DNA from: Leptospira gomenensis
Lineage (GTDB): Bacteria; Spirochaetota; Leptospiria; Leptospirales; Leptospiraceae
Assembly (NCBI RefSeq): GCF_004770155.1
Contig: NZ_RQFA01000015.1
Span: 31,590 to 95,589, forward strand
Direction: 5' to 3'
DNA: 64,000 bases
A program made the position numbers and the translations under genes. Under the pieces are notes generated by a model. It saw only the letters and a list, made by a program, of their open reading frames with translations, was not told the DNA's origin and did not search any database. Position 1 is the stretch's first letter. The number at the start of each line of letters is the position of its first letter. This document shows, piece by piece, positions 1 to 16,088 of this stretch.

Positions 1-438
1 CTGTCTTCCTAGGGCGCCCATTTTTTCCGTGGTGGTCGCCTTAACGGAAACACAATCGGCGGGAAGAGACAACAAAACGCTTAAGGATTTCGTAATCCTT
101 TCCTTTAAAGGCGCGATTTTAGGACGTTCACCCACCACGGTGCAATCAACGTTGACTAGTTCGAAACCGCGTTCCCGCATCAATTCCAGACATTTGGAAA
201 TGATTTTACCGCTATTCATATTTTTTAGGGAAGGATCTGTATCCGGAAAATACCGGCCGATGTCGCCTAACGCGAGCGCTCCTAAAATCGCGTCGGAAAT
301 GGCGTGAAGAACGATGTCCGCGTCGGAATGTCCGACCAAGGCGAATTCCGATTCGCACTCGATTCCGCCTAAGATCAAAGGGCGGTCCGGGTTGATTTCC
401 AGTCTATGAAAGTCGATTCCGTTTCCGATCCGATACAT
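1..438 (-). CDS. ispF: 2-C-methyl-D-erythritol 2,4-cyclodiphosphate synthase, C-terminus cut by window edge
   Basis: IspF cyclises CDP-ME 2-phosphate to MEcPP in the non-mevalonate isoprenoid pathway in the cytoplasm. The reading frame, read on the minus strand from the ATG at 438, begins [13 protein letters not shown] and carries the family signature [19 protein letters not shown] with the metal-binding Asp and His (GIDFHR and the later DADIVLH). [10 protein letters not shown] motif follows, then [18 protein letters not shown] sequence (here [11 protein letters not shown]) and KATTTEKMG near the end. About 146 codons are present, so only the last dozen or so residues are missing at base 1. 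The family is normally about 160 residues. The gene is the first on this strand after nadA, with 199 bp between them, and looks separately transcribed. The identification is secure. Confidence 0.95.
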   Translation of the reverse strand, partial: MYRIGNGIDFHRLEINPDRPLILGGIECESEFALVGHSDADIVLHAISDAILGALALGDIGRYFPDTDPSLKNMNSGKIISKCLELMRERGFELVNVDCTVVGERPKIAPLKERITKSLSVLLSLPADCVSVKATTTEKMGALGRQ

Positions 439-637
439 TCCAAATTCCTAATTTTTATGATTCTAATGTTCTAAATTACGTTCGCAAGTAGAACGTCCGA
501 AGTTGTGGTCCAGCAAAACGACCGGAAAACGACGTATCTACATTTTTACGTATGTTAGTCGAGTCCGAATATGCGGTTTCGTCTAACGGAAAATCCGAGA
601 TTCGGTTTGTCTTTCGCCTTCGAAAAGAAGGGTTGAT

Positions 638-2118
<1,481 letters not shown>

Positions 2119-2213
2119 AGCAAAATCCGTTCCGATTCAATTTCTTTCCAATGAATCTTTGCTACAATCAAAAAAACGGAATCGCTCGGAAGCCCAGATC
2201 AAATCCGAAGGAC

Positions 2214-2245
<32 letters not shown>

Positions 2246-2301
2246 CGTCTTTTAAATCATACCTTATCCCCAAAATCAAACAGGATTGGTGTTACTTTAC
2301 C

Positions 2302-3369
<1,068 letters not shown>

Positions 3370-3378
3370 GCAGCTCCT

Positions 3379-3729
3379 TTGAAATCGCTGAATTGCGGGA
3401 AAAGCGGACGTACGTCCGCTTTTCTTATTTATACCCTTTGGATTCCGGTTCTTTTTTTGGTGGATTGCAGAAAGACTCCCAACGAGGAGGAATGTGTCCA
3501 GAACCATATGCACAACGTAAAGTTGATCGCACAAGCTCCGGAAACGGAAATTCCGCCTACGATGCAACAGATCATGCTGAAGGAAATCCTTCAACCGGAT
3601 ATGTCTCGGGCCATTGTGCTTCGTTGTATGGAGGAGAAGACCCTCGATCAGGTTCGTTGTGAATTGGAGAAGGAGACGTTTTCCGATTTAAAAACCTGCA
3701 AACAGTTCGGAAAGAAAACCCAGGAATGA
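3379..3729 (+). CDS. Small Cys-containing putative lipoprotein, start uncertain
   Basis: The open frame has up to 116 codons from a TTG at 3379. It contains a hydrophobic stretch (IYTLWIPVLFLVDC) that looks like a signal peptide with a relaxed lipobox at Cys30. The mature part is polar and helical, with EECVQNHMHNV, LRCMEE, QVRCELE and KTCKQF, so four cysteines follow the lipid one. This resembles the small Leptospira lipoproteins that carry EEC and a nearby HNVKLI-type helix, but I do not recognise a function. The difficulty is the start: the terminator hairpin at 3400-3423 lies between the TTG and the hydrophobic segment, and no ATG is available in frame before it. Either a rare start (ATT/CTT) is used after the hairpin, or the TTG is used and the hairpin is also coding. 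Confidence 0.5.
   Translation: MKSLNCGKSGRTSAFLIYTLWIPVLFLVDCRKTPNEEECVQNHMHNVKLIAQAPETEIPPTMQQIMLKEILQPDMSRAIVLRCMEEKTLDQVRCELEKETFSDLKTCKQFGKKTQE
3400..3423 (+). terminator. Intrinsic terminator after the TPR lipoprotein
   Basis: A perfect 24-bp palindrome (AAAAGCGGACGT and its reverse complement) is followed by TTTCTTATTT. It sits 31 bp after the stop at 3369. It is a strong rho-independent terminator on the plus strand, and would also work on the minus strand because of its A-run. It lies inside the 5' part of the next open frame, which is discussed separately. Confidence 0.75.
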
Positions 3730-4058
3730 CGAAATCTAAAATCGTCGTTCCTTGAAATTCTAAATACCGCTGATTCGCTTCCGTTTCGTTCCGGGAAATC
3801 CTATCGGGAAACGGAGGCGGACCGGTGGATGGGATGGGTTAGAAAGCGAGCCGATTTCTTTGTGTCACACGCGCGGAATCGTTCGCTGTTTTTACGCACG
3901 AGTTCCTTGTTTTTTCCTTCGAATTTTTACTCGAATCGATTCGCGCAACGTAGGAGCTCCTCCTTGGTCGCGTTTTTGCAGTTGCAGTTGCAGTTGCAGT
4001 TGCAGTTGCAGTTACAAGTTACAGTTACAGTTACAGTTACAAGGGTGCAAACGGCCGA
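3730..4058. other. Intergenic region between convergent lipoprotein and ftsZ
   Basis: This is 329 bp without a convincing gene. It holds an inverted repeat around 3779-3815 (TCCGTTTC and GAAACGGA) without a T-run, one weak member of the GGAGYTCC family near 3950, and the hexamer microsatellite at 3976-4042. Open frames through the microsatellite are low-complexity (LQLQLQ or SCSCSC) and are not genes. Confidence 0.6.
3976..4042. repeat. TTGCAG/TTACAG hexanucleotide tandem repeat
   Basis: Six perfect copies of TTGCAG (3976-4011) are followed by a TTACAA unit, one extra G at 4018, three copies of TTACAG (4019-4036) and a closing TTACAA. That makes eleven hexamers, in two sub-arrays that differ by one base. 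The array lies 17 bp downstream of the ftsZ stop codon, in its 3' untranslated region. It is a likely VNTR. Confidence 0.95.
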
Positions 4059-5270
<1,212 letters not shown>

Positions 5271-5295
5271 ATTCTGTTTTCCTAATAAAGACGTT

Positions 5296-6525
5296 TCAAA
5301 GATTGTCTTCGATCCATCTCCTGATTTTTTTCGTCCAACCTTCGGAACGATCCACGGATTTTTGATCCATGTCCGTCATTCTATCCGCGTATTTGATCAT
5401 CCCTATGGCCGTAGAAAATTCGGGAGAAGACGCCTTTTCTGCGAGTCCGCCGATTCCTCCCGGTCTCGCGCGGGATGACGTTAGACGAAACACGTCTTCC
5501 GCGAGTGTATCGATGCCTTCGAGAAGACTTCCTCCTCCCGTAAGGATTACACCGCCTGCGAGAAGGCCTTTTTTCCCTGACTTTTCGAGTTCCTTATCGG
5601 CCATTTCGAAAATTTCACGCATCCTCGGTTCGATAATGGAGACGAGTTCTTCGCGTAGAACTTGACGTGCCGGTCTGCCGCTGATCGGGGGAATTTCTAT
5701 GGTTTCGGTCGGATCGATTTCGGAAAGAACGGTGTGCCCGTATCTTTTTTTCAAAAGCTCCGCGGTTTCGAGGGTGGTTTTGAGTCCGATCGAAATGTCG
5801 CTCGTTACGTTGATTCCTCCGAAAGGGATCACGGCCGAATATGCGATTCCGCCGTCCACATATACGATCAGATCGCAGATTCCCGCGCCTATGTCGAGAA
5901 CTGCAGTTCCGAGGTCCTTTTCTCCGGAAGTCAATACCGCTTCGGACGAGGCGAGGCTGGACAATACCATTACTTCACAACCGAGTCCGGAAGATTCTAT
6001 ACATTTTTCTAAATTATGAATTGCTGTTATACCGGCGGTTACGATATGAACTTCCGCTTCGAGACGGACTCCCGTCATTCCGATGGGATCGCGAATGCTG
6101 GTTTGGTCGTCCACGGAAAATTCCTTGGATAACACGTGAAGAATCTGTTGATCTGCCGGAACGCGGATGGCCTGCGCCGCTTCGATCACGCGTACTACGT
6201 CCGGTTCGGCCACCGTTCGATCGCGATTGGTGATGGCCACGACCCCTTTCGAGTTGTCCGCCTTGACGGTTTTTCCCGTAATGTTAACGGCCACGATGGA
6301 AATTTCTTGACCGGACATGAGTTCCGCTTCGCTGACCGCTTCTATGATGGAGCGTGTGGTGGATTCTATATTGATGATGGATCCGTTTTTGATTCCGGAA
6401 GAAGGATAGGCTCCCGTGCCGATGATTTCGACTTCGTATTCGGAGACGGGACGGGCTACGACCACTTTCGTCAAAGAGGTTCCTAGGTCGAGCGCTGCGA
6501 TGATTCTATCTTTGGGTTCCGACAT
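5296..6525 (-). CDS. ftsA: Cell division protein FtsA
   Basis: FtsA is the actin-like protein that anchors FtsZ to the membrane and recruits later division proteins. The 409-residue protein has the phosphate-1 motif [15 protein letters not shown] (residues 10-24), the phosphate-2 motif [15 protein letters not shown] near 210, and the adenosine motif [14 protein letters not shown] near 330. The C-terminal end ([13 protein letters not shown]) is the short amphipathic helix expected for membrane attachment. It lies one base after ftsQ and 25 bp before ftsZ, so all three genes are probably one transcript. Length and motif order are typical. Confidence 0.97.
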   Translation of the reverse strand: MSEPKDRIIAALDLGTSLTKVVVARPVSEYEVEIIGTGAYPSSGIKNGSIINIESTTRSIIEAVSEAELMSGQEISIVAVNITGKTVKADNSKGVVAITNRDRTVAEPDVVRVIEAAQAIRVPADQQILHVLSKEFSVDDQTSIRDPIGMTGVRLEAEVHIVTAGITAIHNLEKCIESSGLGCEVMVLSSLASSEAVLTSGEKDLGTAVLDIGAGICDLIVYVDGGIAYSAVIPFGGINVTSDISIGLKTTLETAELLKKRYGHTVLSEIDPTETIEIPPISGRPARQVLREELVSIIEPRMREIFEMADKELEKSGKKGLLAGGVILTGGGSLLEGIDTLAEDVFRLTSSRARPGGIGGLAEKASSPEFSTAIGMIKYADRMTDMDQKSVDRSEGWTKKIRRWIEDNL

Positions 6526-6526
6526 A

Positions 6527-7273
6527 TCAATGATAGACCGCGTCTTCTCCTCGAATATCGATCAACTCGGAATGAATTTTATCTTTTTCGAAATAGGCCA
6601 AGACAGCGTAGAGTTTGCGGATTTGGTCTTTGTGAAGGAGAGTTCCGACTTGGATTCTCAACTGTACGGGTTCGTCTGCGAAGAAAAAGATTTCTCCGTC
6701 TTCTTGTAGGAGGACCTCCGAAATTCTGGGTTTGAGCGCGGGATACATACGAAAGGCCTGTTCTACGGAGGTGTAAAGGTCGCGGAAGCTGGCGTCTTGG
6801 ATTGCGCCGTTTTTGATCGGAAAATTTCCCGACAAAACACAAAGGTCTTTTTCACGGACGTCGTCTTTGGAAAGGACGCGTAGTTCGGAATCGATTTCAT
6901 ACAGATGTCCGTCCGAGTTGACGACGTAGGAGGACTTACGTTCGGTAAGTTCTATGAGGAGTTGGTCTTCCGACTTTTTGGTGATACGAACGGAGGAAAC
7001 TCGTGGATGTCTGGAAAGTTTTTTCTCCAGAATGTCCAGATCCAGGGTATCAAAGGAGGTTCCGGGTTGAATTTCGAGCATCCTTACGATTTCTTCCGTT
7101 TTAAGTTTTTCATGCCCCGTTATGATTAACTTATTCAGTTCTCGGGGAATTCCTTGGAATCGGATCCCGAGAACAGCCCCCAGTCCCAAAATACAGACCA
7201 AAAGAGCCAAAAGGAGAATGTTTCTCCTTTTCTGTATCAATTCTCGTAGGAAGTCAATCAGATTATGTCTCAT
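6527..7273 (-). CDS. ftsQ: Cell division protein FtsQ/DivIB
   Basis: FtsQ is a bitopic inner-membrane scaffold for the FtsB-FtsL part of the divisome. The 248-residue protein has a short cytoplasmic N-terminus, one transmembrane helix (about residues 18-37, [19 protein letters not shown]), a POTRA domain (about 45-115, starting [17 protein letters not shown]) and a second beta domain to the C-terminus. Sequence conservation in this family is low, so the call rests on the POTRA domain, topology and position directly before ftsA. The upstream 484 bp to the divergent MCE gene contain a cluster of short palindromic repeats and a poly-G run, with no obvious mur genes next door. Confidence 0.92.
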   Translation of the reverse strand: MRHNLIDFLRELIQKRRNILLLALLVCILGLGAVLGIRFQGIPRELNKLIITGHEKLKTEEIVRMLEIQPGTSFDTLDLDILEKKLSRHPRVSSVRITKKSEDQLLIELTERKSSYVVNSDGHLYEIDSELRVLSKDDVREKDLCVLSGNFPIKNGAIQDASFRDLYTSVEQAFRMYPALKPRISEVLLQEDGEIFFFADEPVQLRIQVGTLLHKDQIRKLYAVLAYFEKDKIHSELIDIRGEDAVYH

Positions 7274-7350
7274 CGTAATTTCTGTTGGGAAATTTCTTCT
7301 TTCAGTTCCAGTATCGGGAATTCGATCGTTGTGTACACCTTGTTTTTTGG

Positions 7351-7549
7351 TGTGGGAACTCCCGCTTTTTCAAAATGAATTGTGGTTCGTGAGAGTTCCC
7401 ACACTCGGAAAACGAAGGATTGAAATTCGGACGGGAGTTCCCGCATTTTGAAATCTCACAGAAGACGGTTGTTCTTTGGCGGAGGAGTTCCCGCGAAATT
7501 TGAACTAATAACGAAAACTTCCCGCCCGTTTCGTGAGAGTTCCCACATA
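7351..7549. repeat. Cluster of five GGAGTTCC/GGAACTCC palindromic repeats
   Basis: Members are TGTGGGAACTCCCGC (7351-7365), GTGAGAGTTCCCACAC (7389-7404), CGGGAGTTCCCGCA (7432-7445), GGAGGAGTTCCCGCG (7481-7495) and GTGAGAGTTCCCACATA (7533-7549). They occur in both orientations, about 40 bp apart centre to centre. The same motif recurs in several other intergenic regions of this window. Confidence 0.85.
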
Positions 7550-7588
7550 CGAAGAAAATCGGAAGAACATTTGTATTCCCGATTTCCC

Positions 7589-7598
7589 GGGGGGGGGG
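7589..7598. repeat. Homopolymeric tract of ten G
   Basis: A run of ten G follows CCC, 160 bp upstream of the MCE/MlaD start codon and inside the ftsQ-MCE intergenic region. It is long enough for slipped-strand mispairing. Confidence 0.9.
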
Positions 7599-7757
7599 CG
7601 AACTTCCTGCTTTCCTCCGGCGGCCCGACAAAAAACCACAGAACCTTTTTTACGATGTCAAAAATTCCGACCCATGCGATAAATTGAAAAAAAGAAATTT
7701 CACCCGGAACAACCGGATTTCAAACTCCGATCCTATTATTATAGAAAGCAAACTTCC

Positions 7758-8558
7758 ATGAATCTAACGCGGCATACGGCAGTCCTTACCGGAGTAATTT
7801 TCTTTTTATCGTTCGCCTTGGGAATGTACATTTCCGTCATCGAAAAAGCGGGAACCAAAGACGATTATCCGTATACGATGAAAATCTACTATCCTCGTTT
7901 GGAAGGAATTCATCCCGGCGCTCCGGTGAGAATTTTGGGAGTGGAGCGGGGAATCGTACGCAGTATCGACGTGGTTCCGATTGAAGAAGTGGGGGATCAG
8001 CGGTTTCTCAAAAAAGAACAAACCAAGGCCATCGAGATCGTCATACGGTTGAAAGAACCGATTACCCTTTGGGACAATTATAAGATTACGTTTCAGACGA
8101 ACACGATTCTTTCCGGAAGAACGATCGACATCGATCCAGGATCTTCTGAAAAAGAAGATACGACTTTTTTTCAACCTACGTATTTGGAAGAGGAACAACG
8201 TCCTCCGGACTTTCTTCCTTCGGCGGATTACTTTGACGATTTTTTCGCCGCTTCAACGGGAGTGATCCGGGAGAATCGGGAGGATATCCGCGTTTCCTTC
8301 AACAACCTGTACGAAATTTCGGAAAAATTGAAATCGAGACGCGGGACGATTCCCCAAATGATTCACTCTCCGGAAACCTACGACAACGTAATGGAACTTT
8401 TGACAGACGCGAGGATTTTCGGAACCGACGCTCGGCGTTACGCGGAAGGTTATCGAAAACTGGAACGTTCCGCTCCTACTCCGTTCACGATCAATATGTA
8501 TCGAAGAACCACTTTGATCGGCAGCGTTTCCAACGATTATTATTTCGGTAAATTATGA
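7758..8558 (+). CDS. MCE/MlaD-domain envelope protein
   Basis: This 266-residue protein has one N-terminal transmembrane anchor (residues 8-28, [20 protein letters not shown]) and an MCE domain (about 38-130) with [20 protein letters not shown] and [17 protein letters not shown] proteins such as MlaD form hexameric rings that carry phospholipids between the inner and outer membranes, working with an MlaE/MlaF transporter. No permease or ATPase gene is beside it here, so the partners are elsewhere or absent. After residue 150 the sequence is polar and predicted helical, shorter than in Mce1-type proteins. The ATG at 7758 has a purine-rich upstream sequence. The specific lipid is unknown. Confidence 0.85.
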   Translation: MNLTRHTAVLTGVIFFLSFALGMYISVIEKAGTKDDYPYTMKIYYPRLEGIHPGAPVRILGVERGIVRSIDVVPIEEVGDQRFLKKEQTKAIEIVIRLKEPITLWDNYKITFQTNTILSGRTIDIDPGSSEKEDTTFFQPTYLEEEQRPPDFLPSADYFDDFFAASTGVIRENREDIRVSFNNLYEISEKLKSRRGTIPQMIHSPETYDNVMELLTDARIFGTDARRYAEGYRKLERSAPTPFTINMYRRTTLIGSVSNDYYFGKL

Positions 8559-8675
8559 ATTCCTAAAGTTTTTCGAATTTGGATCCCGGTTTTGTGCCGG
8601 AGTCGTTTTTACGACGGAAATTTTTTGGAAGGGAGGCGCGAGTCCGTGTTTCGAGCCAGGGAATTTCCGCTGGAT

Positions 8676-8774
8676 CGGGAGTTCCCGCATATTGCGTCCT
8701 GCAACGTGGCATTTGTGTGAGAGTTCCCACATTTCCGCTCCTCCGACCGACACGACGTGTGAGAGTTCCCACAC
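8676..8774. repeat. Three GGAGTTCC-family palindromes
   Basis: CGGGAGTTCCCGCAT (8676-8690) and two copies of TGTGAGAGTTCCCACA-type sequence (8715-8731 and 8757-8774) lie in the 258 bp between the MCE gene and the glycosyltransferase. They match the cluster upstream of ftsQ. Confidence 0.85.
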
Positions 8775-8816
8775 TTTCTCCCGGGGGAAACCGGCCATTC
8801 TGCCGATATTTCCCGT

Positions 8817-10146
<1,330 letters not shown>

Positions 10147-10152
10147 AAAGTT

Positions 10153-10935
<783 letters not shown>

Positions 10936-10953
10936 TAAGATCGGTTTTTTATC

Positions 10954-11789
<836 letters not shown>

Positions 11790-11821
11790 GCAACTAACGT
11801 TAAAATTCAGGAGGCAGAACG

Positions 11822-12345
<524 letters not shown>

Positions 12346-12346
<1 letters not shown>

Positions 12347-13086
12347 TGGGGAAAATCCTAGGCGTAATTCCGGCGCGTTACGCGAGTTCTCGGTTTCCGG
12401 GAAAGCCGCTCGCCAAAATCGGAAATAAAACGATGATCGAGTGGACGTATCGGAACGCTTTCCGCTCTTCCACCTTATCGGAGTTAGTCGTTGCGACCGA
12501 CGACGATAGGATTCATAAAGAGGTACTTCGTTTCGGAGGGAAAAGCGTGATGACGAGCGTCGATCATCCTTCCGGAACGGATCGAATCATCGAAGTGGCC
12601 GATCGATTTTCTGAATATTCAATAATTGTAAATATCCAAGGCGACGAACCCGGAATCGAACCCGAACTGATCGACGGAGTCGCCGGTCTTAAGGCGAAAC
12701 ATCCGGAATGGGCGATGAGCACGGCTGCGGTTCCTATTTCGGATCCGGCGCAAGGACTCGATCCCAATCGGGTGAAGGTGATCGTCGATCGAAACGGTAA
12801 GGCGATTTATTTTTCGCGTTCTTTGATTCCGAGTCAGTTTAAAGCGACGGTTCCTTTGCAAAGGCATTTGGGAATTTACGCATACGATCGTGAGTTTTTG
12901 CTGCAATACAATTCTCTTCCCAAAAGTATTTTGGAAGAATCCGAATCCCTCGAACAATTGAGAGCCGTGGAAGCGGGATATGGGATCGGTGTTTATACCG
13001 CCAAAGAAGCGGGTTTATCGGTGGATACGCCGGAAGATTTGGAACTTGTGGTCGAAGATTTTAAGAAACGGAAGTGGCTTACTTAA
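12346..13086 (+). CDS. kdsB: 3-deoxy-manno-octulosonate cytidylyltransferase KdsB
   Basis: KdsB activates Kdo with CTP to CMP-Kdo for lipid A-core synthesis in the cytoplasm. The 246-residue protein has IPARYASSRFPGKPLAKIGN at residues 6-25 (nucleotide-binding loop) and VATDDDRIH near 49-57. VDHPSGTDRI near 70-80, QGDEPGIEP near 100 and LEQLRAVEAG near 205-214 complete the family pattern. It overlaps fliL by one base, so its expression may follow the motor operon. The 3' end overlaps the convergent STAS gene by 8 bp. Confidence 0.95.
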
Positions 13087-13417
13087 GCGCTTCCTGCAGG
13101 GAATTGTGGATCAAAACGAAATCCGTGAGTCCGACGATATCCATCACTTTGCGGAAATGTTCGTTTAGGCCGGCGAATTCGATTTTGCCTTTGGTCTCGG
13201 AGGCCCTTGTAATCAAACTGATCAAGGTGGCGATTCCTGCGGAGTTGATGTAGGATGTCCCCTGAAAGTTCAGGATGACTCTGTTTCTTTTTTCTTGCGG
13301 AATCGATTCGTATTTTCCCACGATTTCATCATCCGCTTCGGAGGTAATTTCTCCTTCGATATGAATGATCGGAACGGAAACGGAAAGATCTACGAAAATT
13401 TTAAACTCGTCGGACAT
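13079..13417 (-). CDS. STAS-domain anti-sigma factor antagonist
   Basis: This 112-residue single-domain protein has the SpoIIAA-type core VILNFQGTSYINSAGIATL, where Ser59 in INSAG is the position phosphorylated in the family. Such proteins sequester or release anti-sigma-factor kinases in partner-switching circuits controlling sigma factors or signalling enzymes. No RsbW-like kinase is next to it, so the partner is unknown. Its 3' end overlaps kdsB tail-to-tail by 8 bp (stop codons at 13079-13081 and 13084-13086), so there is no room for a terminator between the two. Confidence 0.9.
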   Translation of the reverse strand: MSDEFKIFVDLSVSVPIIHIEGEITSEADDEIVGKYESIPQEKRNRVILNFQGTSYINSAGIATLISLITRASETKGKIEFAGLNEHFRKVMDIVGLTDFVLIHNSLQEALK

Positions 13418-13467
13418 AATCGAATCTTTCCACTAAAAATCGTTAAATTCCATTAAAGTCAATCGAA

Positions 13468-13680
13468 TTACGCATAATTTCCGAGTTCAGCCGGAGACAA
13501 CTGGTCAAATTGTCTTCCGCATTTTTTGCAATAAAATTTGACCGAGTTCGGTTTGGAGGAGATGCCGAAAAGGATCAGAAAGATTGCGAATTTTGAATAC
13601 GTTTTTTCTTCCCTCGCGTTCGGCGAGGTTCTACTGATTCCGCAGTCTTCACCGCAGGGAGGAGATTGTATCGGGGTCAC
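13468..13680 (-). CDS. Small membrane protein with paired-cysteine motifs, possible zinc ribbon
   Basis: This is a 70-residue candidate read from a GTG at 13680, the only reasonable start in this frame. It has CGEDC near the N-terminus, a short hydrophobic stretch (FAIFLILFGI, residues 38-47) and FYCKKCGRQFDQLSP near the C-terminus. The CKKCGRQF motif looks like half of a zinc ribbon, and the CGEDC pair could complete it. The hydrophobic stretch between the two halves is odd for that fold. The Shine-Dalgarno is weak (AGGAT 7 bp upstream). The frame continues upstream without a start into low-quality sequence. I regard the C-terminal half as probably real and the start as unsure. Confidence 0.4.
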   Translation of the reverse strand: MTPIQSPPCGEDCGISRTSPNAREEKTYSKFAIFLILFGISSKPNSVKFYCKKCGRQFDQLSPAELGNYA

Positions 13681-13766
13681 GAGATTAGGATCCTGTCGGA
13701 GGTTAAAAATGCCAGTCGAAAATGCGAAGGCCGGAAAACAAAATGTGCTCCGACCTTCCGGAGTTC

Positions 13767-14183
<417 letters not shown>

Positions 14184-14301
14184 CGAAAATCACCTCTATG
14201 TATGCGGCCAGCCTACCGGGCGATCCGATTTCAAGATAGAATTTTTTTGTCAGACAAATGTCATGGACCTTGATTTTTCTCAAGTGTTCCGACGATCGCA
14301 A

Positions 14302-14658
14302 TCAAACGGGAGAAAAGATAAAACCGATCTCCGGTTCCTCGTTTCTGAATTTTACGTCCCAGCCGATTCGCACCGATTCGGTCACGGGAGTTCCCGCAAC
14401 TTCTCCCTCTAAAATTCCCATCGTTCGGATCCCTTCTTCGAGTTCGACGACCGCGAGCACGTAGGGTGCTCGTCGGGAGAGTCGGCCGAATCCTACGTGA
14501 ACCACCGTGTAGGTGAAAATTTTTCCGGTTCCGGAAAACGTGATTTCCGAAACGTCGGAATTACCGCAGTTCGTACATCCGACCGGAGATTCCGTCGTTT
14601 GAAAACCGCAGGAATCACATCGGATTCCTTTCAAAATAGGGAAAATGGTTTCGGACAT
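14302..14658 (-). CDS. DUF35 zinc-ribbon/OB-fold protein
   Basis: This 118-residue protein has four cysteines (C14, C17, C28, C31) in a rubredoxin-like zinc ribbon, CDSCG then CTNCG, followed by an OB-fold (about 40-118, GTGKIFTYTVVHVG). This two-part architecture is DUF35, found next to thiolases and hydratases that act on acyl-CoA thioesters, where it binds the CoA substrate as an accessory subunit. No thiolase gene is adjacent here. The segment coding for VAGTPVTE contains one GGAGTTCC-type motif (14389-14402) inside the gene. Confidence 0.85.
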   Translation of the reverse strand: MSETIFPILKGIRCDSCGFQTTESPVGCTNCGNSDVSEITFSGTGKIFTYTVVHVGFGRLSRRAPYVLAVVELEEGIRTMGILEGEVAGTPVTESVRIGWDVKFRNEEPEIGFIFSPV

Positions 14659-14918
14659 ACGTAAGTCCTCCGAAAAAAATCGACGAATCGGAACGGAGAG
14701 GTCGTCGTTTTACCTTCAAAATCCGTAAAGAAAGAATCGGTAAGAGCCCGCGGAAGTGCATCTCTTTTTTACGACGTTCGCCGCCGATTTTGCCTATGCG
14801 GATGCGGTTTTCTTTCGTAGTTTTGACTTTGAACCAAGGCCGGACTTTGTCGTTAAAAACCGCGGCAGATCTGAACGGACCTCGCGGTCCGCTGGTCGGA
14901 ATTCCTACGGAACTAAGA

Positions 14919-15968
14919 ATGTTCGATTTAAAGAATTACATCCTTATACTCAAGGCGATCTCGATCGTACAACTATTCTTTTTGATTCTAAATTTTCTGA
15001 TCAGAATGAAAACGACTTATCAGGGAATTTTCGGAAGTTTATTCTTGGGCAGTTTGATCGCTTATTTTATATGTCCGATGATCGAACATCCGGAAACGCA
15101 TCCGATCGTATTTATTCCCGTTCATATCGGCTGTTATTCCGTTTCCTTCTTTTTTTATCTTTTCGTTACCGCTCTGTTTGCCGACCGGTTTCGTCCGCGG
15201 TTGGCGCACGCTGCTTTATTCGTCTCGATCAACGTATTTTGTTTTTATATATTCGTAATTTCGAATGTAAGAAACGAAACTACGATCGTTTCGAAAATCC
15301 TATTCGCCGCGCCTCAGATGTTATTTTTGGGGCTCATACTGGCGGCGTTGAAAAACGTATTAAAAGAAAAGAATATGGATCTGATCGAATCGAGAAGGGA
15401 GTTCAGGGTCGTTTTCGTTTTTTTGACCGGCGCGTATGCGATCTCCGTCGTTTTGGTCGAATTGATTCTGAAGTATTCGGATTATTCCGCGGAACTGGAC
15501 CTATTGAATTCGTTTCTGATTACGATTCTGATTTTTTTCCTTTCGTTCCGACTTTTCGAATTTCGGGAGAATACATTTTTCGTTCCCGATCTCAAAAAGA
15601 CGGAAGAACCCTTGGACGAGAGTTTATTCGGAAAATTGAATATACTTTTGGAGGAGGAGAAAGTATATCTGACGGAAAATCTGACAATATTGAAATTGGC
15701 GCGGAGGATCGGGGTTTCCGAAAAGAAAATACGCAGATTGATCAATCAGGGCCTAGGGTATAGGAATTTTAACGAATTCCTAAATCATTATCGAATTCGC
15801 GAGGCAAAGGCGATTTTATCGGACCCTACGAAAAACGAAGTTCCGGTTTTGCGGATCGCGATGGATCTCGGTTACGGTTCTCTGGCTCCGTTTAATCGCG
15901 CGTTTAAGGAAATCGCGGGAACCACTCCTTCCGATTTCAGGAAACAAATTCTTTCGCGGACACGGTAG
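14919..15968 (+). CDS. AraC-family regulator with a multi-pass membrane N-terminus
   Basis: The 349-residue protein starts, in my view, at the ATG at 14919, directly before the first membrane helix. Upstream in-frame ATGs at 14790 to 14802 give a polar extension with no recognised role. Residues 5-220 hold about seven hydrophobic helices (for example YILILKAISIVQLFFLILN and YSVSFFFYLFVTALFA). Residues 245-345 form an AraC/XylS-type double helix-turn-helix, with ILKLARRIGVSEKKIRRLIN and VLRIAMDLGYGSLAPFNRAFKE-like second motif. The layout suggests a membrane sensor that binds DNA directly. The signal is unknown. A hairpin follows the stop codon. Confidence 0.85.
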   Translation: MFDLKNYILILKAISIVQLFFLILNFLIRMKTTYQGIFGSLFLGSLIAYFICPMIEHPETHPIVFIPVHIGCYSVSFFFYLFVTALFADRFRPRLAHAALFVSINVFCFYIFVISNVRNETTIVSKILFAAPQMLFLGLILAALKNVLKEKNMDLIESRREFRVVFVFLTGAYAISVVLVELILKYSDYSAELDLLNSFLITILIFFLSFRLFEFRENTFFVPDLKKTEEPLDESLFGKLNILLEEEKVYLTENLTILKLARRIGVSEKKIRRLINQGLGYRNFNEFLNHYRIREAKAILSDPTKNEVPVLRIAMDLGYGSLAPFNRAFKEIAGTTPSDFRKQILSRTR

Positions 15969-15973
15969 GAAAT

Positions 15974-15993
15974 ACGCGCGAAAAATCGCGCGT
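15974..15993 (+). terminator. Hairpin after the AraC-type gene
   Basis: An 8-bp stem (ACGCGCGA with TCGCGCGT) and AAAA loop begin 5 bp after the stop codon. A T-run (16004-16009) follows about 11 bp later, so termination could be rho-independent but is not perfectly arranged. Confidence 0.45.
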
Positions 15994-16088
15994 CCGATCG
16001 GAATTTTTTCGTTTGGATCGGTTCGTTTTCTCTAAATGTGTTTTGGTTGGATCGGCGTTTTTGATTCCATCGATCCCGCCAGCGTTTT

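Larger units (their letters stand above)
7274..7757. other. Divergent intergenic region between ftsQ and the MCE gene
   Basis: This is 484 bp with no supported gene. It contains five members of the GGAGTTCC/GGAACTCC repeat family (7351-7549) and a run of ten G (7589-7598). Promoters for both divergent operons must lie here, but no strong -35/-10 pair stands out. Confidence 0.6.

Noticed and set aside
7302..7631. 109-codon minus-strand frame in the ftsQ-MCE gap
   Set aside because: It is built from the palindromic repeats and the poly-G run, without a signal for translation.
14756..15763. 335-codon frame overlapping the AraC gene in another phase
   Set aside because: The AraC frame has membrane helices and two helix-turn-helix motifs; this one is a Arg/Phe/Ser-rich shadow.
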